In this document: positions 7,107 to 14,429 of the stretch, in pieces | How the letters are laid out: each line of letters starts with the position of its first letter | Numbering within the stretch: position 1 is the first letter of the stretch | Assembly: GCA_023701085.1 (NCBI GenBank) | Contig: JAMPXR010000002.1 | Coordinates: 1-21,872 of the forward strand | Source: Ramlibacter sp. | GTDB lineage: Bacteria; Pseudomonadota; Gammaproteobacteria; Burkholderiales; Burkholderiaceae_C | Length of the DNA stretch: 21,872 nt | Reading direction: 5' to 3' | Translations under genes and position numbers: made by a program | Notes under the pieces: generated by a model | Databases searched by the model: none | What the model saw: only the letters and a program-made list of their open reading frames with translations | Told to the model about the DNA's origin: nothing

Positions 7107-8096
7107 CTAGACATCCAGCTTGGGGTTGAAGACCACACGGAGCCGGTCGCCGACGAGGTTGATGGTGGCCACCAGCAGCGCAAGTGCGATGCCCGGGAAC
7201 ACGCAGATCCAGTACTTGTTGGTCAGCATGTACTCGAAGCCATTGGAGATCAGCAGGCCCAGCGAAGGCTTGGTCTGCGGCAGGCCGATGCCCAGGAAGC
7301 TCATGGTGGCCTCGAGCGTGATCGCCTGCGCGGTCTGCAGCGTCCCGGTGACGATCAGCGCGCCCATGCAGTTGGGCAGCACATGGCGGAACATGATGCG
7401 GAAGGCCGGCAGCCCCTGGCCCATCGCGGCCTCCACGTACTCTTTCTGCCGCTCGACCATCGCGCTGCCCCGCACGTTGCGCGCGTAGTAGGCCCATTGC
7501 ACGAGGATCAGCGCCAGCAGTGTCTTGTCGATGCCCTGGCCCAGCGACGCAAGCAGGATCAGCGCGATCAGGATGGCCGGCAGGCTCAGCTGCAGGTCGA
7601 CGATGCGCATCAGGACCGCATCGGTCCGGCCTCCAAAGTGGGCAGCGATCAGGCCTACGGTGGTGCCGATTACCAGCGCGACCATCGCGCTGAGCACGCC
7701 GACGGCGATGCTGATGCGCAGGCCATACAGGATGGCACTGAACAGGTCGCGCCCGGCGCCGTCCGTTCCTAGTACATGCAGGTTGCCGGTCGTCTCACTG
7801 CGGGTCAGGGGCGGCAGCTCCGAATCGATCACGGACACCGTGGAGAGGTCGTAAGGGTCCTGCGGTGCGATCAGCGGGGCGGCCGCAGCCCCCAGTATCA
7901 GGATCATCAACAGCACGAGCGCTACGAATGCGACCTTGCTGGCCAGGAACTGGCGACGCAAGCGAACCCAGGGTGACTGGGGCGGGGGCACTGAGACGCC
8001 GGTTTCGGCGGCCATGCTGGGGGCGGCCTCAGCCGGCCCCAGGGGCAAGGTGGTGGTGTTCATCTGTTTCGGCTCACTTGAAACAAGGGGGCTCAT
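7107..8096 (-). CDS. Dipeptide/oligopeptide ABC transporter permease (DppC/OppC-like)
   Basis: This encodes 329 aa and is an inner-membrane permease of the importer. A Pro/Ser-rich cytoplasmic N-terminus (1-50) precedes the first membrane helix (about 55-77). The OppC-N-type block HVLGTDGAGRDLFSAILYGLRISI-like (split here across about 107-130) is diagnostic of the C-type subunit. Several further hydrophobic segments follow. The cytoplasmic coupling (EAA) loop is at about 220-242: YVEAAMGQG followed by FRHVLPN. ATG 8096 lies 5 nt after the stop of the preceding permease gene; ATG 8063 (MNTTTLPLG) is an alternative start. Neither has a clear Shine-Dalgarno sequence, consistent with coupled translation. 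The Ala/Pro-rich N-terminal extension is longer than usual if 8096 is used. Confidence 0.94.
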   Translation of the reverse strand: MSPLVSSEPKQMNTTTLPLGPAEAAPSMAAETGVSVPPPQSPWVRLRRQFLASKVAFVALVLLMILILGAAAAPLIAPQDPYDLSTVSVIDSELPPLTRSETTGNLHVLGTDGAGRDLFSAILYGLRISIAVGVLSAMVALVIGTTVGLIAAHFGGRTDAVLMRIVDLQLSLPAILIALILLASLGQGIDKTLLALILVQWAYYARNVRGSAMVERQKEYVEAAMGQGLPAFRIMFRHVLPNCMGALIVTGTLQTAQAITLEATMSFLGIGLPQTKPSLGLLISNGFEYMLTNKYWICVFPGIALALLVATINLVGDRLRVVFNPKLDV

Positions 8097-8101
8097 GGCG
8101 G

Positions 8102-9073
8102 CTAGTGGCTGCGCACCCGCAGCCGCGGATCCAGCAACACGTAAAGGAAGTCCACGACCAGGTTGATGAAGACGATCAGCAGCACAGTGACCATCAGGTA
8201 CGCCACCACGACGGGGCGGTCCAGCTGGAGGATGGAGTCGATGATCAGCTTGCCCATGCCGGGCCAGGCGAACACCGACTCGGTGACCACCGAGAACGCG
8301 ATCAGGTGGCCGAACTCCAGGCCGACTGCGGTGGTGACGGGAATCATCACGTTCGGCGCGATGTGCCGCAGCAGCAGCCGCGCACCCGAGACGCCCTTGG
8401 CGCGTGCGAAGCGGATGTACTCCTGCTGCATCACGTCACGCGCGCCGGCCTCGGTGAGGCGAATCACCAACGCGATCTTGAACAAAGACAAGGTCAGCGC
8501 TGGCAGCAAGATGTGCTTGAGACCTTCCCACGTCATGAAGCTGAATGGAATGCCCAAGACATTCTCGGTCGGACCGCGTCCTCCCGATGGCAGCCAGCCG
8601 AGATTGACCGAAAACACCAGGATCAGGATCAATCCAATCCAGAAGGTGGGAATCGTGACGCCGGCGATCGAGAAGCCGTTGATCACCCTTTGTATCGAGG
8701 ACTCAGGCTTGAGCCCGGAGATCAGGCCCAGCGGCACGCCGACCAGCACTGACATGAGAAGCGCAACGAGGGCCAGTTCAAGCGTCGCCGGCATGCGCTC
8801 GAACACCAGCGTCACCGCGGGCCGGTTGAAGACGAACGACCTACCGAGATCGCCCTCGAGCGCCTTCGCGACGAACACCAGATACTGCTCATGGATCGGA
8901 CGGTCCAGCCCGAGGCTCTTGACCGCGTCATCGACCTCCTGTGGCGTTGCGTTCGGGCTGACCAGCAGCCTGACGGGGTCGCCAACCAAGTTGATGCCCA
9001 CAAAGGCAATGGCAGACATGAGAGCCACCACGATCAGGCTTTGCGCTGCACGCCGCAGGAATGGTCCCAACAT
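8102..9073 (-). CDS. Dipeptide/oligopeptide ABC transporter permease (DppB/OppB-like)
   Basis: This encodes 323 aa and is an inner-membrane permease that pairs with the 7107-8096 product. The start MLGPFLRRAAQSLIVVALMS, with the first membrane helix at the extreme N-terminus, is typical of B-type subunits. So is the periplasmic block with LGLDRPIHEQYLVFVAKALEGD (split by helix 1) followed by DLGRSF. The EAA loop reads YIRFARAKGVSG then LLRHIAPN. Late segments with SVVTESVFAWPGMGKL and LDPRLR close the protein. It follows the binding-protein gene by 25 nt and precedes the second permease by 5 nt. Length and motif order are normal. Confidence 0.95.
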   Translation of the reverse strand: MLGPFLRRAAQSLIVVALMSAIAFVGINLVGDPVRLLVSPNATPQEVDDAVKSLGLDRPIHEQYLVFVAKALEGDLGRSFVFNRPAVTLVFERMPATLELALVALLMSVLVGVPLGLISGLKPESSIQRVINGFSIAGVTIPTFWIGLILILVFSVNLGWLPSGGRGPTENVLGIPFSFMTWEGLKHILLPALTLSLFKIALVIRLTEAGARDVMQQEYIRFARAKGVSGARLLLRHIAPNVMIPVTTAVGLEFGHLIAFSVVTESVFAWPGMGKLIIDSILQLDRPVVVAYLMVTVLLIVFINLVVDFLYVLLDPRLRVRSH

Positions 9074-9098
9074 CCTTGTCCTCCTTGTCCGCCTGGCG

Positions 9099-10706
9099 TT
9101 ATTTCTTCGGCACGGCAGGACCCGGACGTATCCCGGTGGCGAGGGTGAATCCGTCCGCCCTTGGCTTGACGGTGATCCCCTTGCGAGAGGCCCACGCCGC
9201 GGTCAGGAACTGGAGGGGCACGATGGCCACGTCGGCGATGGCCACCTTGGCCGCCGCTTGCTGGACTTCTTCGCGCTCCTTTTCCCTGAACAGGCTTGAA
9301 GCCTTATCGACCATCGCATCCAATTCCTTGCTGCTGTAGCGAGACCGGTTGTTCGCGCCGGTGCCTCGCTTCTTGTCGTGGGTCGCGGAAACGGTCATCA
9401 GCGGCTCAAGCGAATCGCCCGTGACGGCGCCGATACCCAGCATCCCCATGCTGAATTCGGGTTCTCCGTTCTTGCCGCCTGTGAGGGACCGTGACTGGAA
9501 TACTGCGAACGGCAGTGTGTTGACCTCCGCCTTGATCCCAGCCTGGGAGAGCATCTGCCCCACGGCTTCGCAGACCTTGGCATCGTTCGGATACCTGTCA
9601 TTGGAGCAGTGCAGTGCCAACTGGAACCCCTTCGGGTATCCAGCCTCTGCCAGCAGCTTTCGTGCTTGCGCTATGTCGGCCTTGGGAGGCAAGAGCGAGG
9701 TGACGTGCCCAAAGAACCCCGCCGGCACGTACTGACCCGCCGGAACCCCATCTCCCTTCATGACGTTCCTCGTGATTGCGTCGCGGTTGATTGCCAGGTT
9801 CACGGCCTGGCGCACGCGCAGATCGTGGAACGGGTTCTTGGAGAGGGGCTGACCGTCGGTTCCGGTCACGTAAGGCGAGACGTCGCGCTCCCGGTCCATC
9901 CACAGGTAGTTCATCATGTACGACGTCGTTGATGCGACATCGATGTTCCCGCTGGCGGCAAAGCGCTCTTTCAAGGCGGACGGCGCTCCGTCGATCACGT
10001 CGACGGCGTTGGCGAGCAGTGCCGAGGCGCGCGCGGGATCCTTGGGGATGAAGTTGAAACTCACCTTCTCCCAGGGTTCCTTGCCGCCCCAGTAGGCGTC
10101 GTTGCGCGCAAGCACCACGCGCTGACCATGCAACCACTCCTGGAACTTGTAGGGTCCGGTGCCAAGCGCCGTGGCGGCCTTGGCAAACGATTCCTCGGTG
10201 GCATCGCGGGCGGCAAGGCGCGACACGATCGCGATCAGGCTAAGGTTGTCCGGCAGCGTTGGGCTCGGGCTCTTGGTCTTCACCAGGACGGTGGTCGCGT
10301 CGGTGATCTGGACGCTGTCGAGATCACGCAAGTATGAGCGGTAGGTGCGCGGACCCGTCAATCCCTTTGCTCGCTCCAAGGAGAACTTGACGTCTTCTGC
10401 AGTCAGGGGCGTGCCGTCGTGGAACTTCACACCGGGGCGAAGCTTGAATTCCCACCCACTTGTTCCCACGGCCTTCCAGGACGTGGCCAGCGAAGGGATG
10501 GGCCGCAGGTTCTCGTCCTGCGCGACGAGCGCGTCATAGACGTGAATCCAGACGTTCCGGTTTTGACCGTTCTGCACATGGGGGTCGGCAGAGGTCACCT
10601 CGGCCTTGAACCCGATTCGCAACTCCGCGGACTGCGCGGCCAGACAGAAGGTCACCACAAGGGCCGCAGCCCACGTCTTGCGAATGCTGTTTCTCAGTTT
10701 GAGCAT
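9099..10706 (-). CDS. Peptide/opine-type ABC transporter substrate-binding protein (SBP_bac_5 family)
   Basis: This encodes 535 aa and is the periplasmic receptor of the importer and first gene of the six-gene operon. ATG 10706 is chosen over TTG 10709 because GGAG (10713-10716 on the minus strand) sits 6 nt upstream of it. A signal peptide spans about residues 1-27 (Arg/Lys n-region, TWAAALVVTFCLAAQSA). There is no lipobox, so the protein is soluble. Family blocks are SADPHVQNGQNRN, PSLATSWKAVG, GVKFHDGTPLTAEDVKFSLERA (given here in pieces: the core is KFHDGTPLTAEDV), GTGPYKFQEW, LRVRQAVNLAINRD and AEAGYPKGF. This is the cluster-C fold used for di- and oligopeptides, opines, nickel and glutathione. 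The sequence does not identify the ligand. Confidence 0.93.
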   Translation of the reverse strand: MLKLRNSIRKTWAAALVVTFCLAAQSAELRIGFKAEVTSADPHVQNGQNRNVWIHVYDALVAQDENLRPIPSLATSWKAVGTSGWEFKLRPGVKFHDGTPLTAEDVKFSLERAKGLTGPRTYRSYLRDLDSVQITDATTVLVKTKSPSPTLPDNLSLIAIVSRLAARDATEESFAKAATALGTGPYKFQEWLHGQRVVLARNDAYWGGKEPWEKVSFNFIPKDPARASALLANAVDVIDGAPSALKERFAASGNIDVASTTSYMMNYLWMDRERDVSPYVTGTDGQPLSKNPFHDLRVRQAVNLAINRDAITRNVMKGDGVPAGQYVPAGFFGHVTSLLPPKADIAQARKLLAEAGYPKGFQLALHCSNDRYPNDAKVCEAVGQMLSQAGIKAEVNTLPFAVFQSRSLTGGKNGEPEFSMGMLGIGAVTGDSLEPLMTVSATHDKKRGTGANNRSRYSSKELDAMVDKASSLFREKEREEVQQAAAKVAIADVAIVPLQFLTAAWASRKGITVKPRADGFTLATGIRPGPAVPKK

Positions 10707-10829
10707 CAATAACTCCGAATGGGGCGTCGCCCGTACTCATTGCCACACCGGGCGACCGACGGGCCGCCTTGCCTGTTCGCCACTTGCGGCGCCTCGCCAA
10801 CACAAAGCAACCGGTGGTTCCAACGCCCC

Positions 10830-10853
10830 AACTTGTTCTTGACAAGACAAGTT
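10830..10853. promoter_or_regulatory. Nested palindrome, candidate operator between importer and porin
   Basis: Arms AACTTGT (10830-10836) and ACAAGTT (10847-10853) form an inverted repeat around a second, nearly concentric palindrome, TCTTGACAAGA (10837-10847). The site lies in the 320-bp gap between the divergent importer operon and the porin, about 125 nt from the importer start and 175 nt from the porin start. Dyad sites of this size suit a dimeric repressor or activator such as the IclR protein encoded at 12354. The match to that regulator is inferred from proximity only. No U-tract follows, so a terminator is unlikely. A direct repeat AGTTGTTT (about 10850 and 10866) extends the same theme. 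Confidence 0.45.
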
Positions 10854-10886
10854 GTTTCATGGTCTAGTTGTTTTGTTAGCTGACAC

Positions 10887-10915
10887 AGTGTATCGCTGAC
10901 AGAGACGGAAAACAA
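10887..10915 (-). promoter_or_regulatory. Candidate sigma-70 promoter for the importer operon; rest of the 10707-11026 gap
   Basis: On the minus strand TTGTTT (10910-10915) and TACACT (10887-10892) are separated by 17 bp, giving a plausible promoter with a leader of roughly 175 nt to ATG 10706. The -10 match is 4/6 and the -35 match 3/6, so this is weak. A facing plus-strand pair (TTGTTT at 10868, TATCGC at 10891) could serve the porin but is weaker. The gap is visibly AT-richer than the genes around it. Apart from these elements and the palindrome at 10830, I see nothing else in it. Confidence 0.3.
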
Positions 10916-11026
10916 GAGGGTTATTTCCGGCAAACGAGAAGAGGCCGGCGGGCCGCGCGAAGGGCAGACAGGTCGCGGGCGCAGCTCAGGAGCTTCAGCC
11001 ATCACCTTTAATCTGGAGGGAATTCG

Positions 11027-12058
11027 ATGAGAAAACATGTTGTGAAACTCGTAGCGGCAGCGTGCGCCGGCGCTCCACTGCTGGCCATGGCACAGTCGTC
11101 ATCCGTGACGATCTATGGTCGCCTGGACGCCAGCGTGGACGTGTCGAAGACCGGCTCAACCTCCTTGCACGAGATGCGGGACAACGCGTCTCGGCTGGGC
11201 TTTCGCGGCACGGAGGACCTGGGTGGCGGGCTACGCGCGGTGTTCGGTCTGGAATATGGGTTCGGGGCGGACACAGGTGCGCTGGGCACTCCAGCGTTTC
11301 GCAACTCATTTGTTGGACTGACCGGCGGCTTGGGCGCATTCGCCATGGGCCGCCTCGACTCCGCCAATCCTACCGGCTCGCCCATCTACTCGCTCATCAC
11401 GCGCCACTCGGAGTTCGTGGTCCATGACGCCGGGGTCACGGCTGTTGGTACCGCGGTACTGAACGCCCGCAACCGTGTGAGCAATGCACTGGGCTACCAG
11501 TCACCGGCCCTGGGCAACTTTGTTTTCCGCGCCCGTTACTACCTCAACGGCACTGGGGTGGCCGAGACATCTGCCGGCCCCATCCGGGCCGAGGAAGACT
11601 TCAAGTCGGTCGATGTTTCGGTCAGCTATGGGGAGGGCAAAGGTCCGCTCGGCCTGGGCCTGGGCTACGGCAAGGACAGCCGCAACGGCGGCATCCCCGT
11701 CAACGGTTTCGAGGACAAGTGGATGGCCGTGGGCTCCTACGACTTCGGGGCCGTCAGGGCTTGGGCCATCGTCGGACAAGACAACTTCCGCGCAGGACCG
11801 GCGACCCGCAGCAAGGTGGGCATCCGCTACGTGGGAGCCTCTCTCGACCTGGGCGGCAGCAAGATCATCGGCAACTACAGCACCCGCGACGTGCAGTCAG
11901 ACCGCCGAGGCGAACTGAAGAAGGTCTCGCTCGCCTACGCGCACCGCCTGAGCAAGCGCACAACGGCGTACGTGATCCTGGACCGCACGGATCGAAACAG
12001 CAACGTCAGCGGAGACGCCACCCGCACCATCAGTTTTGGAATGCAGCACAACTTCTGA
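11027..12058 (+). CDS. Gram-negative porin (Burkholderiales trimeric porin family)
   Basis: This encodes 343 aa and is an outer-membrane diffusion channel. A strong Shine-Dalgarno sequence (GGAGGG, 11015-11020) sits 6 nt before ATG 11027. A signal peptide of about 23 residues ends PLLAMAQ. The mature protein starts SSVTIYGRLDASVDVS, the standard opening of betaproteobacterial porins. It also has the early strand block with SRLGFRGTEDLGGGLRAVFGLEYGF (core: GFRGTEDLGGGLRA) and the family SFVGL-GGLGAFAMGRLDS region. It ends ISFGMQHNF, with the C-terminal Phe needed for recognition by the BAM complex. Alternating polar/hydrophobic strands run throughout. Divergent orientation to a peptide importer suggests it supplies the same substrate across the outer membrane, but general porins are often placed beside transport loci, so specificity is unproven. 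Confidence 0.95.
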   Translation: MRKHVVKLVAAACAGAPLLAMAQSSSVTIYGRLDASVDVSKTGSTSLHEMRDNASRLGFRGTEDLGGGLRAVFGLEYGFGADTGALGTPAFRNSFVGLTGGLGAFAMGRLDSANPTGSPIYSLITRHSEFVVHDAGVTAVGTAVLNARNRVSNALGYQSPALGNFVFRARYYLNGTGVAETSAGPIRAEEDFKSVDVSVSYGEGKGPLGLGLGYGKDSRNGGIPVNGFEDKWMAVGSYDFGAVRAWAIVGQDNFRAGPATRSKVGIRYVGASLDLGGSKIIGNYSTRDVQSDRRGELKKVSLAYAHRLSKRTTAYVILDRTDRNSNVSGDATRTISFGMQHNF

Positions 12059-12066
12059 CGTTTGTC

Positions 12067-12090
12067 GGGCTGGGCCGTACGGCCCAGCCT
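12067..12090 (+). terminator. GC-rich hairpin after the porin, possible terminator without U-tract
   Basis: A perfect 20-nt palindrome (12069-12088) starts 10 nt after the porin stop, and flanking G-C and G-T pairs extend it. It would form a stem of about 8-10 bp with a tetraloop (loop region GTAC). It is followed by CTCTCCC rather than a U-run, so it may protect the 3' end of the mRNA or attenuate rather than terminate fully. Confidence 0.5.
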
Positions 12091-12118
12091 CTCCCAACCC
12101 AATAGATCGGAGACCATC

Positions 12119-12310
12119 ATGGCTCGCGCACTGGTTGAGGGCCTGACGAAGGCAGGACCGAATCCGTCTGCCGCCAAGCTTCGGCGCGCGCTGGACTCGA
12201 CCACTCTGGACCTGGGCGGCTATCGATTGGCCTTTACTGCGAAGAACCACTCGGGGTCCGGGTTCGTGGACGTGGCAGTTCTCGACACCGACGGTAGAAT
12301 GGTCCGCTAA
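12119..12310 (+). pseudogene. Truncated C-terminal remnant of a branched-chain amino-acid-type ABC substrate-binding protein
   Basis: The 63-aa reading frame begins at ATG 12119 with a good Shine-Dalgarno sequence (GGAG, 12109-12112). It resembles only the last part of LivK-type (Peripla_BP_6) periplasmic binding proteins: ALVEGLTKAGPNPSAAKL, LDLGGYRLAFTAKNHSGSGF and VDVAVLDTDGRMVR match the usual C-terminal run of helix, DLGG-Y/F-x-F strand, HxGS-FV-L strand and DGR tail. These proteins are normally about 370-400 aa, so roughly 85% of the gene, including the signal peptide, is missing. Without a signal peptide it cannot act as a receptor. It is most likely a deletion remnant from an earlier Liv-type transporter at this locus. 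The intact ribosome-binding site means it may still be translated. Confidence 0.7.
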
Positions 12311-12353
12311 CCAGGAGCGGGCGCCCGGAAGTGCATGCGCATGCGGGAGGGGA

Positions 12354-13124
12354 ATGGGCTACACCGTCGATTCAGTGGACGAAGCGTTGGGACTGTTGAT
12401 GGTGGTAGCTCGCCATCCTGGCCTTGGGGTGACAGAGCTGTCCAAGAAGTCCGGGATCACCAAACCCAGGGCATTCAGGTTGCTCAGCACCCTTGAAGAA
12501 CGTGGGTTCGTGCAGCGCCAGCAGGGCACCGCCAACTACCAACTGGGGAGCGCCTCGCTGGTCTTGGGCCTGACGGCCCTGGATCAGGTCAGCCTCGTTC
12601 GCCAAGGCTCGAAATACCTCGACAGCCTGGTTCAAAGATTCAACGAGAACGTTCAGTTGCGGGTGCTCGACGGCAAAGAATCGCTGTGCGTGGCACGGCG
12701 GGACTCCAGCCATGCACTCAGAATCCACTTGCCGATCGGCAGCAAACGCCCACTGCATGCCGGCGCTTCCGGCAAGGTGCTGCTGGCATTCGCCGACGAA
12801 TCCTTCCAGGAGAAGATCCTGTCCATGCCGTTGTCAGGTTACACCAGATCAACGGTAACGAGCGCCGCAAGACTGGCGGAGGAGCTGGCGCGAGTACGTG
12901 CCGAGGGCGTTGCGACATCGGCGGGCGAGTTTGCCGACGGCGTCGTGTCGGTGGCCGTGCCGGTCTGGGATGGAAGCGGCAAGGTCGTCGCCGCACTGGG
13001 AATGTCGGTCCCCGTAGCGCGGGCGCCTGATGGTGGCGAGCGTTTCGTTCCAGAGCTTCGCAAAGCAGCGGACGACCTGTCTCGCGACCTTGGCCATCGT
13101 GCCGAATCGCAGGTAAGGCGTTGA
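12354..13124 (+). CDS. IclR-family transcriptional regulator
   Basis: This encodes 256 aa, the usual IclR length. The N-terminal winged helix-turn-helix (about 5-70) has the recognition region VTELSKKSGITKPRAFRLL, followed by the wing LEERGFVQR. A C-terminal ligand-binding domain follows, with family features RIHLPIGSKRPLHAGASGKV (core LHAGASGKVLLAF), TRSTVTSAARLAEELARV, and GEFADGVVSVAVPVWDGSG, ending in a helix ELRKAADDLSRDLG. GGGAGGGG just before ATG 12354 is the ribosome-binding site, with rather short spacing. IclR proteins usually control adjacent catabolic or transport genes in response to a small metabolite. The obvious targets are the porin and the divergent importer/amidohydrolase operon. 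A 12-bp palindrome (GCATGCGCATGC, 12333-12344) overlapping its leader could serve autoregulation, with low confidence. Confidence 0.93.
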   Translation: MGYTVDSVDEALGLLMVVARHPGLGVTELSKKSGITKPRAFRLLSTLEERGFVQRQQGTANYQLGSASLVLGLTALDQVSLVRQGSKYLDSLVQRFNENVQLRVLDGKESLCVARRDSSHALRIHLPIGSKRPLHAGASGKVLLAFADESFQEKILSMPLSGYTRSTVTSAARLAEELARVRAEGVATSAGEFADGVVSVAVPVWDGSGKVVAALGMSVPVARAPDGGERFVPELRKAADDLSRDLGHRAESQVRR

Positions 13125-13186
13125 CCGGGTAACACCTGACCTGCGTTGGGCCGAGAAGGGGCTGTAGGCGAGGCGCGGAAACGGTC

Positions 13187-13744
13187 CTAACCGCTGAACC
13201 CACCGTCGTCCAGGAAGCGCTGCTCCTCGGGGGTGCTCGCGCGCCCGAGCACCACGTTGCGGTGCGGAAAGCGGCCGAAGCGCTCGATGATGTCGCGATG
13301 CATCTTCGCGTGGCGCAGGGCTTCGCCGCCCAACCCGGCGGCGAGCGTCACGGCCAGTTCCTGGTCGGCTCTCTCCTCCGAATGCATGAACGGCAGATAG
13401 AAGAAGTTACGCAGGTCCGGCTCCACCTGCGCGTCCAGCCCGGCACGCAGCGCGCGCCGCGCGAGCTCGCGCGCGAGCGCATCGCTCTCGAACATGCGCG
13501 TCGTGCCACGAAACGCATTGCGTGGAAACTGGTCCAGCAGGATGATCAGGGCGAGCGCGCCCCGCGCGTCGTCCGCCCATGCGGCCAGATCGCCGCGCAC
13601 CGCCGCCTCGTGCGCCGCCAGGAAGCGGCCACGAAATTCGGCGTCGAAGGCGGCGTCCTTGCGAAACCACCGCCCAGGCCCGGCTTCGCGCCAGAACGCA
13701 ATCACTTCGGCGGGGGCGGCACCCGGGAGAGGAGAAATAGGCAT
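13187..13744 (-). CDS. DUF924 family protein
   Basis: This encodes 185 aa, soluble, all-helical. It carries the hallmarks of DUF924: VIAFWREAGPGRWFRKD near the N-terminus, then ALALIILLDQFPRNAFRGT with FESDALARELARRAL, then FFYLPFMHSE, and finally RFGRFPHRNVVLGR followed by STPEEQRFLDDGG. The family is widespread in proteobacteria and has a TPR-like fold, with no settled function. ATG 13744 (MPISPLPG) is preferred to 13792 because upstream residues look non-conserved. No strong Shine-Dalgarno sequence is visible. It converges with the IclR gene, leaving a 62-nt gap with no clear terminator. Confidence 0.88.
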   Translation of the reverse strand: MPISPLPGAAPAEVIAFWREAGPGRWFRKDAAFDAEFRGRFLAAHEAAVRGDLAAWADDARGALALIILLDQFPRNAFRGTTRMFESDALARELARRALRAGLDAQVEPDLRNFFYLPFMHSEERADQELAVTLAAGLGGEALRHAKMHRDIIERFGRFPHRNVVLGRASTPEEQRFLDDGGFSG

Positions 13745-13769
13745 CCCGGGATTGTGCCGGGCGCGTGTC

Positions 13770-14045
13770 TCAGCGAGCGGCTGATGCCGCACTGCCGGCA
13801 GGCGCGGCGGTTCCCGTGGCGGCAGATGGCGTGGACGAGGTGTCGGCGGAGGGCGCCGGGGCCGGGGCTCCGGGCGGACCGGCCGGACCCGGCGACCCGG
13901 CGGGACCCGGTACCGGCGCGGGCACCGGCACCGGCACGACGGCCGGCGCGTCCGCCGGGGGATTGACCACCGTGGTCTTGCGCTCGCAGGCGCCCAGCGT
14001 GGCGACGGCTGCCATCAATGCGGCCAGGGGTAAAAGATTTTTCAT
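13770..14045 (-). CDS. Small proline-rich lipoprotein with collagen-like Gly-X-Y stretch
   Basis: This encodes 91 aa. A lipoprotein signal peptide is clear: MKNLLPLAALMAAVATLGAC with lipobox LGAC, lipidated Cys20, followed by ERK. The mature part is low complexity: Pro/Ala/Val repeats, then a short collagen-like run (GPAGSPGPAGPPGAP), then a Ser/Thr/Ala tail. The Shine-Dalgarno sequence GGAG is about 7 nt upstream of ATG 14045. Glu-Arg-Lys after Cys does not give the Asp+2 inner-membrane retention signal, so outer-membrane localisation is expected by the E. coli rule. Such proteins are common but uncharacterised in Burkholderiales; a spacer or envelope-structural role is a guess. Confidence 0.75.
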   Translation of the reverse strand: MKNLLPLAALMAAVATLGACERKTTVVNPPADAPAVVPVPVPAPVPGPAGSPGPAGPPGAPAPAPSADTSSTPSAATGTAAPAGSAASAAR

Positions 14046-14074
14046 TCTTGCGTCTCCGATTCAGGGGTCAACTG

Positions 14075-14106
14075 AAAACAGGCGGGGCGGACGGCACCCC
14101 GCCTGT
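14075..14106 (-). terminator. Rho-independent terminator, minus strand
   Basis: Arms ACAGGCGGGG (14078-14087) and CCCCGCCTGT (14097-14106) form a perfect 10-bp stem with a 9-nt loop. On the minus strand the hairpin is followed by four T residues. It starts 17 nt after the stop of the 14124-14429 gene and precedes the lipoprotein gene. It therefore separates the two minus-strand genes into different transcripts. Confidence 0.7.
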
Positions 14107-14123
14107 CGCTCATGGCGGCCCGG

Positions 14124-14429
14124 TCAACGATCTTTCTTGCCGCCTTGTCCTGACTGGCCGGAGCGCGCTTGATCCGGCGTGTCCTCGTCCATGTCCATGT
14201 CTTCGCCCATGGACCCGCGCTCGTCCTGCCGCGCCTGGCCGCGATCCTGGTTCATCGGGTCACGGCTGTCCCGATTGCCCTGTTCCTGCTGGCCACGCTG
14301 GCCCTGGCCGCCCTGGCCGCCCTGGTCGGCCTGGCCGCGATCGGCCTGACCGCGATCGCCTTGCTGGCTCGAGCCCGGGTTCGAGCCCTTGCCCGGCTTC
14401 TGCTGATCGCGGTTCTGATTCTGTGCCAT
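14124..14429 (-). CDS. Gln/Gly/Asp-rich disordered protein, hypothetical
   Basis: This encodes 101 aa from ATG 14429, preceded by AGGAGA about 8 nt upstream; the in-frame extension to 14495 lacks such a site. Composition is extreme: mostly Gln, Gly, Asp, Arg, Asn and Ser, with almost no hydrophobic residues and no Cys. There are imperfect short repeats (GDRGQADRGQADQ, QGGQGGQGQRGQQ) and an acidic Met-Asp stretch (GEDMDMDEDTPDQ). It must be intrinsically disordered and very soluble, a profile shared with small stress-induced hydrophilins. No signal peptide is present. The resemblance is compositional, so function stays open. Its repeats are reflected in short DNA repeats that could expand or contract. 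Confidence 0.65.
   Translation of the reverse strand: MAQNQNRDQQKPGKGSNPGSSQQGDRGQADRGQADQGGQGGQGQRGQQEQGNRDSRDPMNQDRGQARQDERGSMGEDMDMDEDTPDQARSGQSGQGGKKDR

Noticed and set aside
10707..11026. Possible riboswitch or small RNA in the importer/porin gap
   Set aside because: I found no recognisable conserved aptamer core or expression-platform hairpin with a U-tract before either start codon; the dyad fits an operator better.
14078..14106. Inverted repeat considered as an operator for the lipoprotein gene
   Set aside because: The long GC stem, short distance after a stop codon and following T residues on the minus strand fit a terminator better.
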